From assembly GCA_021793115.1 (NCBI GenBank), contig JAJYTJ010000045.1, forward strand, positions 1-24,209: DNA of 24,209 nucleotides. Direction: 5' to 3'. Of the stretch, positions 1 to 7,483 are shown piece by piece; the stretch's first letter is position 1; each line of letters opens with the position of its first letter. Origin of the DNA: Actinomycetes bacterium (GTDB lineage Bacteria > Actinomycetota > Actinomycetes > Actinomycetales > Cellulomonadaceae). Under the pieces are notes generated by a model. It was not told where the DNA came from. It worked only from the letters and a program-made list of their open reading frames with translations, and did not search any database. The position numbers and the translations under genes were made by a program.

Positions 1-2
1 CG

Positions 3-1127
3 GTCGCGGCCTACAAGAAGGTCCACCCGAACGTCACGATCAACGTCCAGCCGGTCCAGAACGAGGACCTCGACGGCAAGCTGCAGACCGCCCTCAACGG
101 CGGCGACGCTCCTGACGTCTTCCTCCAGCGCGGCGGTGGCAAGCTCGCAGCGATGGTCGACGCCGGCTTCGTGAAGGACATCACGAACTCGCTGTCGGCC
201 GCGACCAAGGCCGCGATCCCGGCGTCGGCGCTCGCCGCTGACTCCTACAAGGGCAAGGTCTACGCGATGCCGATGACCGTCCTGCCGGGCGGCTTCTTCT
301 ACAGCAAGGACCTGTTCGCCAAGGCCGGCATCACCTCGACGCCGAAGACGCTCGCCGACCTCAACGACGCCGTCACCAAGCTCAAGGCGGCGGGCATCGC
401 CCCGGTCGCCCTGGGTGCCAAGGACGCGTGGCCGGCAGCCCACTGGTTCTACTGGTTCGCACTCCGCGAGTGCTCGCAGGACGCCCTGAACACCGCGGCG
501 AACACGGCCAACCTGTCCGACCCGTGCTTCCTCAAGGCCGGTCAGGACCTGCAGACCTTCGCCGCCACCAAGCCGTTCAACGACGGCTTCCTGACGACCT
601 CCGCCCAGCAGGGTGCCGGATCGTCGGCAGGCCTCATCGCGAACCACAGGGCCGCCATGGAGCTCATGGGCGCATGGGACCCGGGAGTCATCGGCTCCCT
701 GACCCCCGACCAGAAGAACCTTCCTGACCTCGGCTTCTTCCCGTTCATCTCCGTTCCTGGCGGCGCGGGCGACCCGACGGCCATGATGGGCGGCCTGGAC
801 GCCTACTCCTGCTCGGCCAAGGCGCCGGAGCCGGCATGCACCGACTTCCTGAACTTCCTGGCCAGCGACGCGATCCAGACCTCGTACTCGGTGGCTGCCT
901 CGGCTCCGCCGGCGTCGACCCAGGCCGCCGCTGCGGTGACCGACCCGCTGCTGAAGGAGATCATGGGCTACAACCAGAAGGCGGCTTACGTGTCGCTCTG
1001 GCTCGACACCCGCCTCGGCCAGAACATCGGCAACGCCCTCAACACGGGCGTGGTCGACATGCTCGCTGGCAAGGGTGACCCGGCCGGCATCATCAAGGCG
1101 GCGAACGACGCCGCAGCGAAGGGCTGA
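3..1127 (+). CDS. ABC transporter sugar-binding protein (family 1 extracellular solute-binding), 5' truncated
   Basis: The start codon and lipoprotein signal peptide lie before the window. The open frame can be read from base 3 (VAAYKKVHPNVTINVQPVQ) to TGA at 1125-1127. The order 'YKKVHPNVTI ... LQTALNGGDAPDVFLQ ... VYAMPMTVLPGGFFYSKDLFAKAGI ... TPKTLADLNDAVTKLKAAG' is typical of CUT1 oligosaccharide-binding lipoproteins (MalE/BxlE-like). The visible part has four cysteines, in 'RECSQD', 'DPCFLK', 'YSCSAK' and 'PACTDF', which could form two disulfides in the exported protein. It is followed 11 bp later by two MalF/MalG-type permease genes and then a GH43 xylosidase, so xylo- or arabinoxylo-oligosaccharides are the likely ligand. 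The ligand is inferred from neighbours only; the family assignment is firm. Confidence 0.92.
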   Translation, partial: VAAYKKVHPNVTINVQPVQNEDLDGKLQTALNGGDAPDVFLQRGGGKLAAMVDAGFVKDITNSLSAATKAAIPASALAADSYKGKVYAMPMTVLPGGFFYSKDLFAKAGITSTPKTLADLNDAVTKLKAAGIAPVALGAKDAWPAAHWFYWFALRECSQDALNTAANTANLSDPCFLKAGQDLQTFAATKPFNDGFLTTSAQQGAGSSAGLIANHRAAMELMGAWDPGVIGSLTPDQKNLPDLGFFPFISVPGGAGDPTAMMGGLDAYSCSAKAPEPACTDFLNFLASDAIQTSYSVAASAPPASTQAAAAVTDPLLKEIMGYNQKAAYVSLWLDTRLGQNIGNALNTGVVDMLAGKGDPAGIIKAANDAAAKG

Positions 1128-1138
1128 GCTGAAGCACC

Positions 1139-2176
1139 ATGACTGATTCCACTCGCGAGACCGCACCCGTCGTGGTGACCTCGCCTGTGAATCTCTCGAA
1201 GGACGGGGGCAGCGCCTCGGCGCTGCCCCCGTCCGGGCTTGCACGGCGCCGCCGCCGCAGGGGCGGCGCCGGCCTGGCGGGCCGTCTGGAGATCGCAGCG
1301 CTTTCGGCACCGGCCGTCATCGTCTTCGTGACGTTCGTGATCCTTCCGGTGTTCATGGCCGCCTACTACGGCTTCTACCGCTGGAAGGGCTACGGCAAGC
1401 CGACGGACTTCATCGGCTTCCACAACTACGTCGTCATCTTCCAGGACCCGCTGTTCCACGGCGCCCTCATGCACAACGTCGAGATCGTCGTGCTGTCCCT
1501 GGTGTTCCAGGGGCCTATCGCCGTCGTCTTCGCGCTGCTGCTCAACCGGAAGATGCGCGGGCAGTCGATCATCCGCGTGCTGATCTTCGTCCCCTACGTC
1601 ATCTCCGAGGCCGTCGCCGGCATCGGGTGGAGCCTGCTGCTGGCGGGCAACGGGGCGTTCGACGCCCTCATGCGCGACCTGCACCTCAACGCGCTGGCCC
1701 GGGACTGGCTCGCCAATCCGCACCTGGCCCTGTGGACCCTGATGATCATCCTCACCTGGAAGTACATCGGGTACGCGACGATCCTCTTCCTCGCCGGTCT
1801 GCAGGGCATCCCCGAGGAGCTCAACGAGGCCGCGGCCATCGACGGCGCGTCGTACTGGCAGGTGCAGCGCCGCATCACGCTGCCGCTGCTCGGTCCGACG
1901 ATCCGGATCTGGGCATTCCTGTCGATCATCGGCGCGCTGCAGCTGTTCGACCTCGTCTACATCATCTGGGGCCAGTACGTGGCCTCGACCGCTGGGGTCT
2001 CGACGATGGCGACGTACATGAACCAGAACGGCCGAATGTCCGGCAACTTCGGTTACGGCAGCGCCGTCGCCGTCGTCATGTTCATCATCTCGCTCATCAT
2101 CGCGCTCGCCTACCAGCGCTTCGTCCTGCGCCGTGACACCGAGGGCGCGCTCACCGGGGGAGGGAGGACCCGATGA
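1139..2176 (+). CDS. Sugar ABC transporter permease, MalF-like (CUT1)
   Basis: Integral membrane subunit of the importer, 345 aa. An unusually long basic, low-complexity N-terminus (residues 1-50, with an RRRRRR run near 36-42) precedes the first membrane span at about residues 53-77. The remaining spans are spread to about residue 330. The cytoplasmic EAA loop that contacts the ATPase is clear: 'EELNEAAAIDGASYWQVQRR', followed by 'ITLPLLGPTIR'. The ATG at 1139 is only weakly preceded by GAAG. No other in-frame start lies between codon 17 and the first TM span, so the N-terminus seems real, although its DNA is mostly two strong hairpins. The stop overlaps the next gene by ATGA. No ATP-binding subunit is encoded nearby. 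Confidence 0.93.
   Translation: MTDSTRETAPVVVTSPVNLSKDGGSASALPPSGLARRRRRRGGAGLAGRLEIAALSAPAVIVFVTFVILPVFMAAYYGFYRWKGYGKPTDFIGFHNYVVIFQDPLFHGALMHNVEIVVLSLVFQGPIAVVFALLLNRKMRGQSIIRVLIFVPYVISEAVAGIGWSLLLAGNGAFDALMRDLHLNALARDWLANPHLALWTLMIILTWKYIGYATILFLAGLQGIPEELNEAAAIDGASYWQVQRRITLPLLGPTIRIWAFLSIIGALQLFDLVYIIWGQYVASTAGVSTMATYMNQNGRMSGNFGYGSAVAVVMFIISLIIALAYQRFVLRRDTEGALTGGGRTR
1201..1234 (+). terminator. Perfect 16-bp stem-loop inside the 5' end of the first permease gene
   Basis: GGACGGGGGCAGCGCC (1201-1216) is followed by 2 nt and then its exact reverse complement (1219-1234). No T run follows. A second stem lies just downstream: GGCGCCGCC at 1245-1253 pairs with 1262-1270. The first hairpin is 73 bp after the stop of the binding-protein gene. 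It has the form of an actinobacterial intrinsic terminator or RNA-stability element, although it is translated as codons 21-32 of the permease. It probably lowers permease mRNA relative to the binding protein. Confidence 0.6.
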
Positions 2177-3057
2177 CCGTCGGCACGCTCGACGCCACCG
2201 AGATCCACGCCCGTCGCAAGGCTGCCAAGTCCAAGGAGCTTGCGTGGGGCAACCCGGTGATCTACTTCATCGCGCTGCTGTTCGTCGGCGTGATGATCTC
2301 CCCGGTGCTGTACATCGTCATCGGCGGGTTCCGTACCAACTCGCAGATCACCGTGGACCCGGCCGGCTGGCCGCACCCGTGGGTGGTCCAGAACTACATC
2401 GACGTGCTGACGAACGGCATCTTCTGGCGCTCGTTCGCGAACTCGACGATCGCGGCGCTGGCCACCACGGCCGGCGTGGTTGCGCTCGGCCTCATGGTGA
2501 GCTTCGTCCTGGCGCGCTACTCGTTCCGCGGGCGCGGTGCGCTCTACTCGCTGTTCGCGGCGGGCCTGATGTTCCCGATGACCGTGGCGATCACGCCGCT
2601 GTTCATCCTCATCCGGATGTTCCACCTGATGAACAACCTGCTCGGCGTCATCCTGCCGGGCATCGCGTTCGCGCTCCCGGTGACGGTCATCATCCTGGTG
2701 CCGTTCCTGCGGGCCATCCCGTACGAGATCCAGGAGGCCGCCGAGATCGACGGGTGCGGCCGCATGGGCTTCTTCTTCCGGATGGTGCTGCCGTTGTCAG
2801 TCCCCGGTGTCGTCACCGTGGGGATCCTGGCCTTCATCGGCAGCTGGAACGGCTACCTGCTCCCGCTGTACATCCTCAACAACCAGGCGTCGCAGACGCT
2901 GCCCCTGACGGTGCAGACGTTTGCGTCCGGACCGTACTCGGCCGACACGGCGAAGATCCTCGCGTTCACGTCGCTGGCCATGCTGCCCGCCCTGGCGTTC
3001 TTCAGCCTCTTCGAGCGCCGCATCGTCGGTGGCCTGACCGGAGCGGTCAAGGGCTGA
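2173..3057 (+). CDS. Sugar ABC transporter permease, MalG-like (CUT1)
   Basis: Second membrane subunit, 294 aa, with about six membrane spans. The first is at about residues 30-52 ('PVIYFIALLFVGVMISPVLY'). It has the MalG-type extracytoplasmic segment 'GGFRTNSQITVDPAGWPHPW' and the EAA loop 'IPYEIQEAAEIDGCGRMGFF' followed by 'RMVLPLSVPG'. The C-terminal 'FFSLFERRIVGGLTGAVKG' is the usual end for this family. The ATG overlaps the stop of the upstream permease (ATGA) and has a strong Shine-Dalgarno (AGGGAGG, 2161-2167), so the two permeases are translationally coupled. It should form a heterodimer with that permease. Confidence 0.95.
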   Translation: MTVGTLDATEIHARRKAAKSKELAWGNPVIYFIALLFVGVMISPVLYIVIGGFRTNSQITVDPAGWPHPWVVQNYIDVLTNGIFWRSFANSTIAALATTAGVVALGLMVSFVLARYSFRGRGALYSLFAAGLMFPMTVAITPLFILIRMFHLMNNLLGVILPGIAFALPVTVIILVPFLRAIPYEIQEAAEIDGCGRMGFFFRMVLPLSVPGVVTVGILAFIGSWNGYLLPLYILNNQASQTLPLTVQTFASGPYSADTAKILAFTSLAMLPALAFFSLFERRIVGGLTGAVKG

Positions 3058-3064
3058 CGCACCC

Positions 3065-3105
3065 GGCTCGTGCCGGAGCCGCCGCGGGTGGCTCCGGCAC
3101 GAGCC
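3065..3105 (+). terminator. Terminator-like stem-loop after the permease genes
   Basis: GGCTCGTGCCGGAGCC (3065-3080) and its exact reverse complement (3090-3105) enclose a 9-nt loop, starting 8 bp after the permease stop. There is no T tract, as is common in very GC-rich actinobacteria. It separates the transporter genes from the glycosidase gene, which starts 53 bp downstream, so it probably reduces read-through or marks a processing site. Confidence 0.65.
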
Positions 3106-3158
3106 CGTCGCTTCACGAACCACGGGCCGTGCGGTCCGAACCATGAGGGAGTCCTGCT

Positions 3159-4808
3159 GTGTCCTTCGAGGGGGCCGGTCCTGACCGCGCCATGACGATC
3201 ACGAACCCGGTGCTGACGGGCTTCCACCCGGACCCGAGCATGATCCGCGTGGGCGACACCTACTACATCGCCACCTCGACGTTCGAGTGGATGCCCGGCG
3301 TGCGCATCCACGCCTCGCGCGACCTGGTGCACTGGAACCTCGTCGCGAACGTGCTGGACTCCCCGCGACTGGTCGACATGGTGGGCAACCCCGCCTCCGG
3401 TGGCATCTGGGCCCCGGACCTCTCGTACGCCGACGGCAAGTTCTGGCTCGTCTACACCGACGTCAAGGTGGCCGAGGGCGCCTTCAAGGACATGGCCAAC
3501 TACGTGACGACGGCGCCCGAGATCACCGGCCCGTGGTCCGACCCGGTGCGGCTCACGGGCATCGGCTTCGACGCGAGCCTGTTCCACGACGAGGACGGCC
3601 GTAAGTACCTGGTGCAGCAGACGTGGGACCACCGCGAGTACCACCACCAGTTCGACGGCATCACCCTCACCGAGCTGGACCCCTTCACGCTGACACCGGA
3701 CCGCAAGACGCAGCGGACCATCTACCGCGGCACCGCCCGGGGCCTTGTCGAGGGGCCGCACCTGTACCGCATCGACGGCTGGTACTACCTCTTCGTGGCC
3801 GAGGGGGGCACGGTCTGGGAGCACCAGGAGTCCGTGGCCCGGTCCCGGACGCTCGACGCCCTCTCGTTCGAGACGATGCCGGGCAACCCCCTGCTCAGCA
3901 ACGCCGACACCCCGCACTTCCCGCTGCAGAAGCAGGGCCACGGCGCGCTCGTCTCCACGCCGGGGGGCCAGTGGTACTACGCGTCGCTCGTCGCGCGGCC
4001 CTGGCGCCACGAGCACGAGGACGCGGACGCGCCGCGCGGCTGGTGCACGCTGGGCCGCGAGACGTCGATCCAGCAGGCAGAGTGGGACGCCGAGGGCTGG
4101 CCGCGCGTGGTCGGTGGGCCGGCCGGACTCGTCGAGGTTCCCGCCCCGGCCGACGCGATCGCGACCCCCGCCCCCGCGGACCACTCCGAGCGCGACGAGT
4201 TCGACGAGCCCCGGCTCGGCCCGGAGTGGAACACGCTGCGCGTTCCCTTCGGCGAGGCGATGGGGACGGTCGGCAGTGGCCGCCTCGAGCTGGCCGGGCA
4301 GGGGTCGTTGGCCAACCGGCACGAGCTCTCGCTCGTGGCGCGGCGGTGGCAGGCCTTCGACTTCGACGCCGAGACGGCCGTGCGGTTCGACCCGCAGACC
4401 TACCAGGCGATGGCGGGCCTGACGAACTACTACAACGACACGCACTGGTCGTGGGTGTTCGTCACGTGGGACGAGCGGCGCGGCCGCGTGATCGAGGTGG
4501 CCGAGAACGACCGGGGGCGCTACCGCTCGTACCTGCGCGACGACGCGATCGAGGTGCCGGACGGCGTCGAGTGGGTGCACCTGCGCACCGCGGTCCGCAC
4601 CAGCAGCTACACGTACGAGTACTCGTTCGACGGCCGCACGTGGCACGGCACGGGCGTCGAGCTCGACGCGAAGGTCCTCTCGGACGACTACGTCATCCAG
4701 TCGTACGGCGGGTTCTTCACGGGGGCCTTCGTCGGGCTGGCCGCGGTGGACCTCTCCGGCTACCGCGAGGTCGCGACGTTCGACCACTTCGAGTACCGCG
4801 AGCTGTGA
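3159..4808 (+). CDS. GH43 (subfamily 11-like) beta-xylosidase / alpha-L-arabinofuranosidase
   Basis: Cytoplasmic enzyme of 549 aa with no signal peptide. It should remove xylose, and possibly arabinose, from the non-reducing end of imported xylo-oligosaccharides. The N-terminal five-bladed propeller (about residues 13-310) carries the GH43 triad: general base D25 in 'GFHPDPS', pKa-tuning D138 in 'GIGFDASLF', and general acid E198 in 'GLVEGPHLY'. 'GGIWAPDLSY' and 'FVAEGGT' are strongly conserved in this group. Residues from about 345 to 549 form the C-terminal beta-sandwich (GH43 C2 / DUF1349-like) that completes the active-site pocket; 549 aa is the normal length. GTG at 3159 is chosen because AGGGAG (3146-3151) lies 7 nt upstream. 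ATG at 3192 is the alternative and is less well placed. It overlaps the next gene by GTGA. Confidence 0.93.
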   Translation: MSFEGAGPDRAMTITNPVLTGFHPDPSMIRVGDTYYIATSTFEWMPGVRIHASRDLVHWNLVANVLDSPRLVDMVGNPASGGIWAPDLSYADGKFWLVYTDVKVAEGAFKDMANYVTTAPEITGPWSDPVRLTGIGFDASLFHDEDGRKYLVQQTWDHREYHHQFDGITLTELDPFTLTPDRKTQRTIYRGTARGLVEGPHLYRIDGWYYLFVAEGGTVWEHQESVARSRTLDALSFETMPGNPLLSNADTPHFPLQKQGHGALVSTPGGQWYYASLVARPWRHEHEDADAPRGWCTLGRETSIQQAEWDAEGWPRVVGGPAGLVEVPAPADAIATPAPADHSERDEFDEPRLGPEWNTLRVPFGEAMGTVGSGRLELAGQGSLANRHELSLVARRWQAFDFDAETAVRFDPQTYQAMAGLTNYYNDTHWSWVFVTWDERRGRVIEVAENDRGRYRSYLRDDAIEVPDGVEWVHLRTAVRTSSYTYEYSFDGRTWHGTGVELDAKVLSDDYVIQSYGGFFTGAFVGLAAVDLSGYREVATFDHFEYREL

Positions 4809-5410
4809 CCGACGCGTCGCAGGTCACCGCGGCGCAGGGCTCCGGCCTCGTCGCCGCCCTGACGTTCGACGACGGACCCAACCCGGGCGAGACCGACGAG
4901 CTCCTGGACGTCCTGGCCGAGGCGGGGATCACGGCGGTGTTCTGCGTCATCGGCGCCAACATCCAGGCGCCCGGCGGTGCGGACGTGCTGCGGCGCACCG
5001 TCGCGGCCGGCCACGTGCTGGCCAACCACACGACGAGCTACGCCGACATGGGGGACTGGCCGGCGGAACGCGTGCGCGCCGACCTCGTGACGAACCTCGC
5101 GATCATCGGGGACGCCGTGGGCGACGTCCCCGTGCCCTACTTCCGGGCACCCAACGGCTCGTGGGGGGCCACGGCCGGTGTCGCCGCCGAGCTCGGCATG
5201 CGGCCGCTGGGGCTCGGCAACGTCATCTTCGACTGGGAGACGCAGGACGAGCCGACGCTCGTCGCGAACCTCCGCGCGGCGATCACCCCGGGGGCCGTGG
5301 TGCTGGCGCACGACGGCGGGGGCGACCGCTGGAGCACGGTGCGGGCGGTGCGCCGCGTGGTGGCGGAGAAGCTCGCGGAAGGCTGGACCTTCACGCTCCC
5401 GGAGCGTTAG
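4805..5410 (+). CDS. Polysaccharide deacetylase (CE4 / NodB-homology), intracellular, atypical metal site
   Basis: 201 aa, essentially one NodB domain with no signal peptide, so probably cytoplasmic. Motif 1 is 'LTFDDGP' (D22 base, D23 metal). Motif 2 is 'NHTTSY' (H75 present, but the expected second His is Tyr79). Motif 3 is 'FRAPNGSWG', motif 4 'FDWETQD', and motif 5 'VLAHDGGG'. CE4 enzymes remove O- or N-acetyl groups from xylan, chitin or peptidoglycan oligomers. GTG 4805 overlaps the xylosidase stop (GTGA), so it is translated with the xylosidase. Removing acetyl groups from imported acetyl-xylo-oligosaccharides before or during xylosidase action is the best guess. A chito-oligosaccharide role is possible given the GH20 gene nearby. 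The family is firm; the substrate is inferred. Confidence 0.87.
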   Translation: MTDASQVTAAQGSGLVAALTFDDGPNPGETDELLDVLAEAGITAVFCVIGANIQAPGGADVLRRTVAAGHVLANHTTSYADMGDWPAERVRADLVTNLAIIGDAVGDVPVPYFRAPNGSWGATAGVAAELGMRPLGLGNVIFDWETQDEPTLVANLRAAITPGAVVLAHDGGGDRWSTVRAVRRVVAEKLAEGWTFTLPER

Positions 5411-5675
5411 CCCCGGCGCGGTCGGCAGGGGTGGCCTCGCCGTGGCGCCGGGCCCGCAGCTCGTCGGCCGCCGCGCGGCGGGCCGCCTTCTGCGCGGCGC
5501 GGAAGTTCTCGGCCACCTGCTGCGCCTGCGCGTGGATGAGCAGGCGCAGGTCCTCGTGCAGGCGGGCCGTCCGCCCGAGGGACACCGCCGGGTCGTCGAG
5601 CGCGGCCAGCCACAGCCGGCGCGTGGCACGGACGTCTTCGTCCGTGACCTCGACCCGCAGCTCGTACGCGCCCAT
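5391..5675 (-). CDS. Small hypothetical protein, helical and charged
   Basis: 94 aa and not a family I recognise. A short N-terminal strand-like part ('YELRVEVTDEDVRATRRLWLAALDDP') is followed by a long helix rich in Ala, Arg and Glu (about residues 40-85, 'LHEDLRLLIHAQAQQVAENF'). There are no Cys residues, signal peptide or TM span. The ATG (5673-5675) has a good Shine-Dalgarno on the minus strand (GGGAG, about 8 nt upstream) and the codons have strong G/C third positions, which supports a real gene. Its 3' end overlaps the 3' end of the deacetylase gene by 20 bp in convergent orientation. It has no obvious link to the sugar operon. Confidence 0.6.
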   Translation of the reverse strand: MGAYELRVEVTDEDVRATRRLWLAALDDPAVSLGRTARLHEDLRLLIHAQAQQVAENFRAAQKAARRAAADELRARRHGEATPADRAGANAPGA

Positions 5676-5941
5676 CCCCGTCTCCCGTCCGCCGCACCGA
5701 TGACTGCAAGGGACGCGACGCGCGGTCCTGGATACCGGCGGTGCGGGGTTTCACCCGGTCGGGGAGAGGCGAACCCGGGGGGTAGGTCCGCCGCCCCCCG
5801 ACCGGAGCTCACGCCGTGCGCGTCACCCGCCCGTGGGACGGGCACGTACCGGAATGGTCGCCTTCGAACGTAGGACAGATGCCCGCGCGGCGCGCGGCGA
5901 GCGGACGCGGCGTGGCCGCCGCGGGTGCCACGATGGGCGGC
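5676..5941. other. Intergenic region with a large inverted repeat
   Basis: Between the small minus-strand gene and the GH20 gene. CCGGTCGGGG (5755-5764) is perfectly complementary to CCCCGACCGG (5796-5805). The 31-nt interior contains a G-run/C-run pair that can extend the fold (about 5774-5780 with 5794-5799). A TAGGAC -10-like box lies at 5871-5876. I could not match the structure to a riboswitch class I know; the c-di-AMP (ydaO) signature GGGGTGAATC is absent. Confidence 0.4.
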
Positions 5942-7480
5942 GTGCTGCCCCTGGTGCCCCGTCCGACCAGCGTGCGGGCGACCGACGCGGCGCCGTTCGT
6001 CGTCGGCCCCGGGACCGTGGTGCGCGCTCCCGCCGCGGCACGCGACGCCGCCGCGGTCGTCGCCGCCGCGCTCGGCGAGGCCGCCGGCCGGCCGGTCCCG
6101 GTGGTCCCGGACGGCGGGGCGCCCGGGACGGAGCGGGAGTGCGACCCGGGGTGCGGCGACGGCGCGACCGTGGGCGACGCCCCGGTCGCCGAGCCCGGCA
6201 CCCGCGAGGGCGGCGTGGTGCTGGCGCTCGAGGAGGCCCGGCCGGGCGAGGGCCCGGACGAGGGGCGCGAGGCGTACACGCTCGTCGCCGGCGCCGGCGG
6301 CGTGCGCCTGGTGGCGAGCACGGTCGACGGGCTCCACCGGGCGGCGGCGACGCTGCGCCAGCTGGTCGAGAACGACCCGGACGGCGCCACCGTCCCCGCT
6401 GTACAGATCGAGGATGCCCCGAGGTACGGCTGGCGCGGGCTCTCCGTCGACGTCGCGCGGCACTTCCTGCCCGTCGCCGACCTCGAGGTGCTCGTCGACC
6501 TGGTGGCGGACTACAAGCTCAACGTGCTGCACGTGCACCTCACCGACGACCAGGGGTGGCGCCTGGACCTGCCGTCGCGGCCCGAGCTCGCCGCCCGCTC
6601 GTCGGCCGGTGGGGTGGACGGCGACCCGGGCGGGGCGTACGCGGCCGCCGACTGGGCCCGGCTGGTCGCGCACGCGAGGGGCCGCGGCGTCACGGTGGTG
6701 CCCGAGATCGACGTGCCGGGGCACGTCAACGCGGCGCTGCACGCGGTCCCCGCGCTCAACCCCGGCGCCGTGGCGCCGGCGCCCTACGAGGGCGTCGAGG
6801 TCGGCTTCTCCAGCCTGCGCTCAGAGCTGCCCGGGACCGCCCCGTTCCTCGCGGACGTGTTCCGCGACGTTGCGGCCATGACGTCCGGGACGTACCTGCA
6901 CCTGGGCGGCGACGAGGCGTACCACACCCCGCCCGACGAGTACGTGCGGCTCGTCGGCGCCGCGATCGACGCGGTGCGGGCGACCGGGCGCACGGTGGTC
7001 GGCTGGCAGGAGATCGCGGCGGCGCCCCTGCCGCCGGGAACCGTGGTGCAGCTGTGGGACGTGCGCGCGAACCCGGCCCCGGTGGTCGCCGCGGCGCGCG
7101 CCGGCGCGCGTGTGCTGCTGTCACCCGCGGACCGCGTCTACCTCGACATGGCGTACGAGCCCGGGCACCCGTTGGGCCAGGACTGGGCGGGCTGCATCGA
7201 GCTGCGCGACGCGTACGAGTGGGATCCCGACCGCGTCGTGCCCGGCCTCGACCCCGCCGCGGTCGTCGGCGTCGAGGCGGCCATCTGGACCGAGACCCTG
7301 CGCACGCGCGACGAGGTCACGTCCATGCTGCTGCCGCGGCTCGCGGCGGTGGCCGAGGTCGCGTGGTCGGCGTCGCGGGACTGGGACTCGTTCCGCGAGC
7401 GCGTCGCGCCGCACGCCGCGGCGTGGGACCGTGCCGGCCTGGCCTGGCACCCGTCGCCGCAGGTCAGCTGGCGGCGCTGA
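5942..7480 (+). CDS. GH20 beta-N-acetylhexosaminidase, intracellular
   Basis: 512 aa from GTG 5942. It hydrolyses terminal GlcNAc/GalNAc from chito-oligosaccharides or peptidoglycan fragments by substrate-assisted catalysis. An N-terminal GH20b domain (about 1-155) precedes the TIM barrel ('GWRGLSVDVARHFLPVADL', 'VLHVHLTDDQGWRLDL', 'VVPEIDVPGH'). The catalytic pair is D324-E325 in 'LHLGGDEAYH', and 'VVGWQEI' and 'VVQLWD' follow in family order. There is no signal peptide, so it acts in the cytoplasm. The frame is open upstream to GTG 5816. I prefer 5942 because family homology begins at 'LPLVPRPTSV' and a CACGAT -10-like box precedes it by 7 nt; ATG 5933 and 5879 are alternatives. Residues 57-108 are a Gly/Glu-rich insertion of little structure. 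The stop is 3 bp from the convergent pmt stop. Confidence 0.92.
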   Translation: MLPLVPRPTSVRATDAAPFVVGPGTVVRAPAAARDAAAVVAAALGEAAGRPVPVVPDGGAPGTERECDPGCGDGATVGDAPVAEPGTREGGVVLALEEARPGEGPDEGREAYTLVAGAGGVRLVASTVDGLHRAAATLRQLVENDPDGATVPAVQIEDAPRYGWRGLSVDVARHFLPVADLEVLVDLVADYKLNVLHVHLTDDQGWRLDLPSRPELAARSSAGGVDGDPGGAYAAADWARLVAHARGRGVTVVPEIDVPGHVNAALHAVPALNPGAVAPAPYEGVEVGFSSLRSELPGTAPFLADVFRDVAAMTSGTYLHLGGDEAYHTPPDEYVRLVGAAIDAVRATGRTVVGWQEIAAAPLPPGTVVQLWDVRANPAPVVAAARAGARVLLSPADRVYLDMAYEPGHPLGQDWAGCIELRDAYEWDPDRVVPGLDPAAVVGVEAAIWTETLRTRDEVTSMLLPRLAAVAEVAWSASRDWDSFRERVAPHAAAWDRAGLAWHPSPQVSWRR

Positions 7481-7483
7481 GCC

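Noticed and set aside
2853..4787. Very long open frame (644 codons) on the minus strand opposite the permease end and GH43 gene
   Set aside because: It is fully antisense to well-supported genes, has Arg/Val/Leu/Gly-biased composition with no domain, and is the usual shadow of GC-rich codons.
5700..5820. ydaO-like or other known riboswitch before the GH20 gene
   Set aside because: Fragments such as GGGGGGTAGG and AGCTCACGCCGT recall parts of ydaO, but order and core motifs do not fit.
4760..6742. 660-codon minus-strand open frame across the deacetylase and GH20 genes
   Set aside because: Antisense artefact. Its composition is Arg/Ala/Pro/Gly without motifs, and it conflicts with two genes with clear catalytic residues.
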